Assembly: GCA_020438795.1 (NCBI GenBank)
Contig: JAGQTY010000006.1
Location: forward strand, 62,843 to 99,034
From: Actinomycetota bacterium
GTDB lineage: Bacteria > Actinomycetota > Actinomycetes > S36-B12 > GCA-2699445
DNA: 36,192 bases
Direction: 5' to 3'
The first letter of the stretch is position 1, and every line of letters begins with the position of its first letter. Below the pieces are notes generated by a model, which made no database searches, was not told the DNA's origin, and saw nothing but the letters and a program-made list of their open reading frames with translations. A program made the position numbers and the translations under genes. Shown one piece after another: positions 31,726-36,192 of the stretch.

Positions 31726-32256
31726 GTGCAGCATGACAACGAGATGGTGGCTTCGCTCATCAGAGACATCCCGGACTTCCCCCGACCCGGCATCCTCTTC
31801 CGGGACATCACCACAGTCCTCAAGGACGCCAAGGCCTGGCGTGTCACAGTCGACTGGATGTGTGCTCAGGTCGCCGATCTGGGTGCAGACACCATCATCG
31901 GCATAGAATCGCGCGGTTTCATCATGGGTTCGGCCATGGCCTATGAATTGGACCTGGGGTTCGTTCCCGTGCGTAAAGCCGGCAAGCTCCCCTACGACGT
32001 TCACAGCGCTGAGTACGAACTCGAGTACGGGACGGACGCCCTGGAAATCCATACCGATGCCCTGACCGGTGCTGAAAAGGTGATCATCGTGGACGATCTG
32101 CTGGCCACGGGCGGAACGGCGGCCGCAGCGGTGGACCTCGTGGAGAAGTGCCAGGGACAGGTACTCGCAATGACCTTTCTGATCGAATTGCTGACACTGA
32201 ACGGCCGTGAGAAGCTGCCGGCCGGAGTCCCGATCACGGCAATGGTGTCGTACTGA
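31726..32256 (+). CDS. apt: Adenine phosphoribosyltransferase
   Basis: A 176-residue purine-salvage enzyme that makes AMP from adenine and PRPP. RDIPDFPRPGILFRDITTVL (about 13-32) is the Apt-specific opening, TIIGIESRGFIMGSAMA the adenine-side loop, PVRKAGKLPYDV the flexible loop, and KVIIVDDLLATGGTAAAAV the 13-residue PRPP motif. Length and order match standard Apt. It starts with GTG at 31726 (an internal ATG lies seven codons in). In many Actinobacteria apt sits near relA and secDF; here it does not, and its neighbours are unrelated. Confidence 0.96.
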   Translation: MQHDNEMVASLIRDIPDFPRPGILFRDITTVLKDAKAWRVTVDWMCAQVADLGADTIIGIESRGFIMGSAMAYELDLGFVPVRKAGKLPYDVHSAEYELEYGTDALEIHTDALTGAEKVIIVDDLLATGGTAAAAVDLVEKCQGQVLAMTFLIELLTLNGREKLPAGVPITAMVSY

Positions 32257-32314
32257 ACCGGTGCTGCCGGGGTGACCGATCCTGACCGCAACTGCCGGCT
32301 GGGCCCGGTTCAGT
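32252..32314. terminator. Inverted repeat spanning both convergent stop codons
   Basis: ACTGAACCGG (32252-32261) and CCGGTTCAGT (32305-32314) are perfect inverted copies, each including the stop codon of one gene (apt and the converging dehydratase). The 43-base spacer is GC-rich and may fold on its own. A shared convergent terminator is likely, but a loop this long is unusual. Confidence 0.45.
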
Positions 32315-33818
32315 CGCAGGGATCTTCGTCAGGCAGCAGCCCGGCGATCCGGGCGGCCAGGTGCTTCTTCTCATTCATGTCCGCTTGACGCGCGATCTGG
32401 ATCCGCTGAGCCTGCGGTGATCCGGCACCGTGCATCGACTCCGTCAGGTAGCCGACGGCATTGCGGCCCATGGTCATGTTCTCGATCAGCCGCAGGATGC
32501 GCATGCGATCGCGGGTGGGGATGTCCGCCCGGCCCTGCAGATACTTCTCGAGCACGGGGCCCGTGATCTCGGAATCGAAGTCGGCCTCTGATGGCATGGT
32601 CACCATCAGGCCGCCCGCGAGGTCCTGTGCCAGTCTCCCGATCTCATAGGGGTACCGCGTGACGTTGTGCTTGCAGACGTTCGCGAGCATCCCGTCGTTC
32701 TCGTAGTTGCCTGCCGGACGTTCGAAGGATTCGTGGGAAGCTGCGATGCCGCTGCTGAAGATGGTCTCGTTCAGGTGCACCATCTCCACGAGCTTGTCCT
32801 TGACGTGGGAGGCGCCATCCGCCCCGTTGTACTCGGCGGCCAGTGCAGCAGCACCGATCAGAACGTCGCCGACGCCGGTCTTGCACACGTAGCTGCGACG
32901 GTGGTAGCTGGTGAACCGGGAGACCAGTTCGGCGGCGTACTCGATCTCGCCGTCCATGAAGACATGCTCGTAGGGCACGAACACGTCGTCATACACGACC
33001 AGCACCTCCTGTCCGGCGAAGCAGGGGTTGCCGTTGTCCATGCTGCCCGGTTCCAGTGCCCGACCGTCGGAAGCCTGCCGGCCGTAGATGTAGGACAGCC
33101 CTGGGGTGTCCACGGGACATGCGGCGACGATGGCGTAGTCGCGGTCATGCTCTCCCAGGCGCATGGTCGGCATCGCCAGCAGCCAGTGGCTGTTCACGGC
33201 GCCGGTTTGGTGGGCCTTGGCCCCTCGCAGCACCACGCCCTCGGGGGTTCGTTCGACGACCCGTAGGAACATGTCAGGGTCGGCCTGCTCGGACGGACCC
33301 TTGGAGCGGTCCCCCTTCGGATCGGTCATGGCACCACCGAGTACGACATTGTCCCGATGCAGGTCCAGCAGCCAGCGACGGAAGCGCTCGTGATAGTGCG
33401 ACCCTGTGGCGGCATCCAGATCGTAGGTCAGTGAGTAGGTGGAGTTGATCGCATCCATTCCCACGCACCGCTGAAAACACGTGCCTGTCAACTGGCCCAG
33501 TCGCCGCTGCATCCGGTTCTGTGCCACGACGTCCTCGACGGACTCCGTGACATGCAGGAACCGGTTGACCCGCAGGCCGGACAACGAGGACTGCGCAGTG
33601 GCGAGGTCCGGATCCTCCTGCGCCAGGGCGTAGGTGGCGGCCATGGCGTTGATGCTGGGCCGGATGATGGGGTGGGTCAGGGGCTCGGCGACCCGCTCTC
33701 CCATCAGATACACGGCGAGGTCACGCCCGGCCACGCTGGCCAGGTAGTCCGCCGCGGTGTCGATGCGGTCCCCGGGCTTCCAGGATGTGTCGCGCAGGAG
33801 TTCGTCGGTTTCGGTCAC
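32310..33818 (-). CDS. abfD: 4-hydroxybutyryl-CoA dehydratase / vinylacetyl-CoA isomerase
   Basis: A 502-residue flavin and [4Fe-4S] enzyme that dehydrates 4-hydroxybutyryl-CoA to crotonyl-CoA. GTCFQRCVG gives Cys114 and Cys118, and SYHRRSYVCKTG gives His306 and Cys312. These correspond to the Cys99, Cys103, His292 and Cys299 cluster ligands of the clostridial enzyme, so it is not an HpaB-like monooxygenase. GGAMTDPKGDRS and RGAKAHQTGAVNSH are family blocks. Here His and third Cys are six apart, versus seven in the clostridial numbering. GTG 33818 has GGAGG five bases upstream; the earlier start at 33872 lacks support. No other genes of 4-aminobutyrate, succinate-semialdehyde or hydroxypropionate/hydroxybutyrate pathways are adjacent. 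Confidence 0.87.
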   Translation of the reverse strand: MTETDELLRDTSWKPGDRIDTAADYLASVAGRDLAVYLMGERVAEPLTHPIIRPSINAMAATYALAQEDPDLATAQSSLSGLRVNRFLHVTESVEDVVAQNRMQRRLGQLTGTCFQRCVGMDAINSTYSLTYDLDAATGSHYHERFRRWLLDLHRDNVVLGGAMTDPKGDRSKGPSEQADPDMFLRVVERTPEGVVLRGAKAHQTGAVNSHWLLAMPTMRLGEHDRDYAIVAACPVDTPGLSYIYGRQASDGRALEPGSMDNGNPCFAGQEVLVVYDDVFVPYEHVFMDGEIEYAAELVSRFTSYHRRSYVCKTGVGDVLIGAAALAAEYNGADGASHVKDKLVEMVHLNETIFSSGIAASHESFERPAGNYENDGMLANVCKHNVTRYPYEIGRLAQDLAGGLMVTMPSEADFDSEITGPVLEKYLQGRADIPTRDRMRILRLIENMTMGRNAVGYLTESMHGAGSPQAQRIQIARQADMNEKKHLAARIAGLLPDEDPCD

Positions 33819-33846
33819 GCAGGCCTCCGAACATGAGGGTTTCCTA

Positions 33847-33852
33847 ATATTA
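33847..33852 (-). promoter_or_regulatory. Candidate -10 element for the dehydratase gene
   Basis: TAATAT on the minus strand lies about 30 bp before the GTG start in otherwise GC-rich sequence. No convincing -35 hexamer sits at the right distance, so the assignment is weak. Confidence 0.3.
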
Positions 33853-33917
33853 CCCCACCGCCATTGGGCCACGGCTCGGCCCGGTTCACGGGCGCTGCTC
33901 CGCGTCCCTGTGCTGAA

Positions 33918-34406
33918 TCAGTCGTCGATGATGAGTTCACCCACCGCCAGTCGATCGACCCGCAGGTCCTCGACGACCAGGCGTATGAAGTGCCCCTGTT
34001 TGATCTGCATGCGCCGGATGGTGACGGCACCGATCGCGATGGCACCGATCGCCATGGACCCGATGGCCAGCGCACCGATGGCGATCGGGCCGAAGGCGCC
34101 CATGCCAAGCGCCCAGGATCCTGTGGCGGAAGCCCCGACAGCCTGGGCGCCTATGGCTTGGGCGCCGACAGCTTCAGCGCCGACACCTTCGGCGCCCACG
34201 GCTTCAGCGCCGATGCCCTCGGCGAAGGTGCCCTCGGCTCCGGTCATCCTCGCACCGACGTCGTCGGACAGGGCACCGTGCAACCCGACGAACTCTGCGC
34301 CCGTGCTCCGGAGTCCCGTGGCTTGCGCCTCGGTGATCTCGGGTCCGCCCGGATCGCGCTCGTTCTCGTCCGTGCCGTCGGTCTCGGGGTGCTTGTCGGT
34401 GGTCAT
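33918..34406 (-). CDS. Pentapeptide-period repeat protein (predicted beta-helix)
   Basis: A 162-residue protein without signal peptide. After an acidic start (1-25) the sequence keeps an unbroken five-residue rhythm to its end: a hydrophobic or Thr residue at nearly every multiple of five (V40, V50, I65, V70 through I135, F140, V145, V150, V155, I160), and Gly following it in most coils between 31 and 126 (GAEAV, GAQAI, GALAI, GSMAI). From 130 on, Leu precedes by two (LVVED, LRVDR, LAVGE, LIIDD). This period is that of pentapeptide-repeat right-handed beta-helices, though the usual A(D/N)LxX consensus is absent. Similar alanine/glycine-rich repeat proteins ending in such LxVxxL blocks exist and are uncharacterised. 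ATG 34406 is preferred to 34439. It precedes the dehydratase gene by 99 bp. Confidence 0.75.
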   Translation of the reverse strand: MTTDKHPETDGTDENERDPGGPEITEAQATGLRSTGAEFVGLHGALSDDVGARMTGAEGTFAEGIGAEAVGAEGVGAEAVGAQAIGAQAVGASATGSWALGMGAFGPIAIGALAIGSMAIGAIAIGAVTIRRMQIKQGHFIRLVVEDLRVDRLAVGELIIDD

Positions 34407-34601
34407 GGTCTGAATCTTGCACAGATCGGAGGTGACCATCTTGCGAACGGCACATTTCGGGCAAGGTGATCAGGGACGGAGGTGAGCCGAATTGGGGCCT
34501 GCGTCGGACCGGCGCAGTTGCCACTGCGAGCAGGACCTTCAGCACTGCCGTATTCCGCTTTGCTGGAGATGTCCATCACACCAGCACTCGGGAATCCAAG
34601 A

Positions 34602-34619
34602 ACTTAGGCTAGCCTAAGT
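34602..34619 (+). promoter_or_regulatory. Iron box (DtxR/IdeR-type operator) upstream of feoAB
   Basis: ACTTAGGCTAGCCTAAGT is a perfect 18-bp palindrome 47 bp before feoA. Its TTAGG..CCTAA halves match the DtxR/IdeR box of Actinobacteria (TTAGGNTAGNCTAANCTAA type). Iron-loaded repressor would block feoAB, so ferrous uptake is expected under low iron. The remaining bases from 34440 hold no gene. Confidence 0.85.
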
Positions 34620-34666
34620 ATGGATGGGTCCCGGCGCGGGGAGCTGGTGACCCCGGAAGGTGCTCG

Positions 34667-34906
34667 ATGACGCTGGACTCGTTGCAGGTCGGTGAGGCAG
34701 CCGTTGTGACCGGGATCAACGGAGATGCCGCTGACGCAGTGGCACGCCGGCTGTCTGACCTGGGCTTCCTTTCCGGAACGCCCATCGTGGTGAGGCGCCG
34801 GGCGCCTCTTGGTGATCCGACGGTCTTCGATCTGCGTGGCTACCAGATGTGCCTGCGGCGGGCTGAGGCGCAGCGCGTCATGGTCGAACGGGTTGCATCC
34901 CAGTGA
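34667..34906 (+). CDS. feoA: FeoA, ferrous iron transport accessory protein
   Basis: A 79-residue SH3-like cytoplasmic protein. MTLDSLQVGEAAVVTGING, a DLGFLSGTPIVVRRRAPLGDP segment and VFDLRGYQMCLRRAEAQRV reproduce the FeoA layout (LGL..G..I.V....GDP..... G..LALR...A). It is needed for FeoB-driven Fe(II) uptake. GGAAGG lies seven bases before the ATG. It overlaps feoB by GTGA and the operon carries an iron box. Confidence 0.95.
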   Translation: MTLDSLQVGEAAVVTGINGDAADAVARRLSDLGFLSGTPIVVRRRAPLGDPTVFDLRGYQMCLRRAEAQRVMVERVASQ

Positions 34907-36192
34907 CGTGCCACCATCCCGGGCATGAGGAGTGTCTCGCTGATCACGACGTTCGCGTCGCTCTGATCGGCAGCCCCAACGCGGGTAAGACCACCATCTT
35001 CAACGGGCTCACCGGGTTTCGTGCGAAGACTGGCAACTACCCGGGGGTGACGGTGACGCGCAGCCAGGGCACGGTCACCGTCGATGGCCGAACGGTCGTG
35101 ATCGAAGACCTTCCCGGCACCTACAGCCTGAGCCCGGTCAGTCCGGACGAGCAGGTGGTCATCGATTCTCTCGAGGGGCGGCTGGCCGAGGAGGCGCCAC
35201 CGGACGCGCTGATCGTGGTCGCCGATGCGACGACCATCGAACGATCACTGATCCTCATCGCCCAGGTCCTGCAGCTCGGCCGGCCGACCCTGGTGGTGCT
35301 CACGATGATCGATGAGCTTGCAGCCAGAGGTGGCCACATCGATGAGGCCCGACTTCAGGCTTGTCTGGGGGTGCCCGTGGTCGGTGTGGTGGGCACGAAG
35401 AAGATCGGGCTGCCACAGATCAGGGAACTGCTCGCCGATGCCGCCGACTGGCCTGTGCCGGTGTTGCTGCCCCCGTCGGACCCCGAGGAACGGTCAGCCT
35501 GGATCGGCTCCGTGCTGGCATCGGTGCTTCATCAGCGTCCGGAGTCCCACCGGCACAGCGAGATCGCAGACAGGGTCCTGCTGCATCCGGTGCTTGGCGT
35601 GGTGGCCTTCTTCGGGGTGATGTTCGCCTTCTTCCAGGTGATCTTCACCTGGGCCGCGCCTCTCCAGGACGCGGTGGGCGCGTTCTTCGACTGGCTCGGT
35701 GGGCTGGTCGAGGAATACGTGCCGTGGGAGACGCTGGCCGCCTTCCTGAGTCAGGGGGTCATCGCGGGAGTGGGCTCGGTGCTGACCTTCCTCCCCCAGA
35801 TCATCCTGCTCTTCCTGATGATCTCGTTCCTGGAGAACGTCGGCTACATGTCCCGGGCGGCATTCCTGATGGACCGCGTGATGGGCCGCTTCGGTCTGGA
35901 GGGGCGCGCCTTCGTATCGCTGCTCTCGTCCTACGCCTGTGCGGTGCCCGGGATCATGTCCACCCGTACGATCCCGTCCTCGAAGGACCGGATCGCCACC
36001 ATCATGGTGGCGCCCCTCATGACCTGTTCTGCCCGGTTGCCCGTGTACACGCTGCTGATCGCTGCGTTCGTCCCAGCCGTGAGCGTCTGGGGGCCCATCG
36101 GGGTGCAGGGGCTGGTGCTGTTCGGTCTCTACCTGCTCGGCACGGTCAGTGCCATCATCGCTGCCGCGGTGCTCAAGCGGACCAGGCTGAAA
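34903..36192 (+). CDS. feoB: FeoB, ferrous iron transporter (5' part, cut by window edge)
   Basis: The first 430 codons of FeoB, a GTP-hydrolysing Fe(II) permease of the inner membrane. GTG 34903 overlaps the feoA stop. The N-terminus is unusual, with Cys/His clustering (TCHHPGHEEC) before the G domain. G1 is GSPNAGKTT, G3 is DLPG, and the G4 position reads LTMIDE, with Thr where NKxD-type GTPases have Asn. The membrane part has the FeoB Gate segment (PQIILLFLMISFLENVGYM) and the core block YACAVPGIMSTRTI..KDRIATIMVAPLMTCSARLPVY, including its cysteines. The rest lies past 36192. Confidence 0.96.
   Translation, partial: MTCHHPGHEECLADHDVRVALIGSPNAGKTTIFNGLTGFRAKTGNYPGVTVTRSQGTVTVDGRTVVIEDLPGTYSLSPVSPDEQVVIDSLEGRLAEEAPPDALIVVADATTIERSLILIAQVLQLGRPTLVVLTMIDELAARGGHIDEARLQACLGVPVVGVVGTKKIGLPQIRELLADAADWPVPVLLPPSDPEERSAWIGSVLASVLHQRPESHRHSEIADRVLLHPVLGVVAFFGVMFAFFQVIFTWAAPLQDAVGAFFDWLGGLVEEYVPWETLAAFLSQGVIAGVGSVLTFLPQIILLFLMISFLENVGYMSRAAFLMDRVMGRFGLEGRAFVSLLSSYACAVPGIMSTRTIPSSKDRIATIMVAPLMTCSARLPVYTLLIAAFVPAVSVWGPIGVQGLVLFGLYLLGTVSAIIAAAVLKRTRLK

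Noticed and set aside
33757..34413. Plus-strand repeat frame of AP-x-A units opposite the pentapeptide-period gene
   Set aside because: A five-residue repeat is mirrored on the other strand. The minus-strand reading has a clean start, a hydrophobic five-residue register to its very end and a normal acidic N-terminus, while the plus frame overlaps the dehydratase start.
1..36192. Search for CRISPR arrays, insertion sequences, integrase or att sites, tRNA genes and toxin-antitoxin pairs
   Set aside because: No regularly spaced repeats, transposase motifs, tRNA cloverleaf or recognisable toxin genes were seen by eye on either strand. A scanning tool could still find weak cases.

Overview
The window is a 36 kb piece of a high-GC chromosome from a member of the Actinomycetota. 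The evidence is strong GC3 bias, frequent GTG starts, start codons without a Shine-Dalgarno sequence, a CIRCE element before hsp20, a DtxR/IdeR-type iron box before feoAB, an MmpS-like lipoprotein and actinobacterial-style GNAT and MTHFR-like proteins. Genus cannot be assigned by eye. No rRNA, tRNA, CRISPR array, IS element or phage gene was recognised.

Layout. (1) 0-2 kb: an unrecognised protein converging on a FemAB/CelD-like acetyltransferase with a strong hairpin at its start codon. (2) 2-4.7 kb: an MTHFR-like protein, then a compact arsR / ArsP-type permease / CxxC mini-thioredoxin operon. (3) 4.9-9.3 kb: an M20 amidohydrolase, an MmpS-like lipoprotein, an NTF2-like protein and a large exported DOMON protein. 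(4) 9.7-21.1 kb: an accessory-looking stretch with secreted proteins (NHL propeller, GLUG-repeat protein, DUF2202 ferritin-like protein, two small basic proteins), an SDR, an ArsR-SulP transporter pair, a cupin, a VOC protein and at least two gene relics (GDT1/TMEM165-like and a thiamine-diphosphate enzyme). The NHL and GLUG proteins end in the same four-cysteine C-terminal domain. (5) 21.1-26 kb: CIRCE-controlled hsp20, a methyltransferase, and a tightly coupled SIS isomerase / ROK kinase / PfkB kinase / class II aldolase operon for sugar-phosphate catabolism. (6) 26-31.7 kb: an unrecognised protein, a lone PilT-type ATPase, a RibD/DHFR-like reductase, a polysaccharide deacetylase, a CASTOR/POLLUX-like channel and a 28-residue membrane peptide. 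(7) 31.7-36.2 kb: apt, a 4-hydroxybutyryl-CoA dehydratase, a protein with a five-residue repeat along almost its whole length, and iron-boxed feoA-feoB, cut by the window edge.

The clearest signals are regulatory. A perfect CIRCE lies at 21652, an 18-bp iron palindrome at 34602, a CsoR/CstR-type operator at 20078 in front of the DUF2202 gene, a 12+10+12 bp inverted repeat over the start of a cysteine-free ArsR at 14829, and a 6+6+6 repeat over the start of the other ArsR at 3025. The best leads for new biology are the shared four-cysteine C-terminal domain, the CsoR-boxed exported ferritin-like protein, the ArsR-SulP pair and the pentapeptide-period protein. None was tested by database search.
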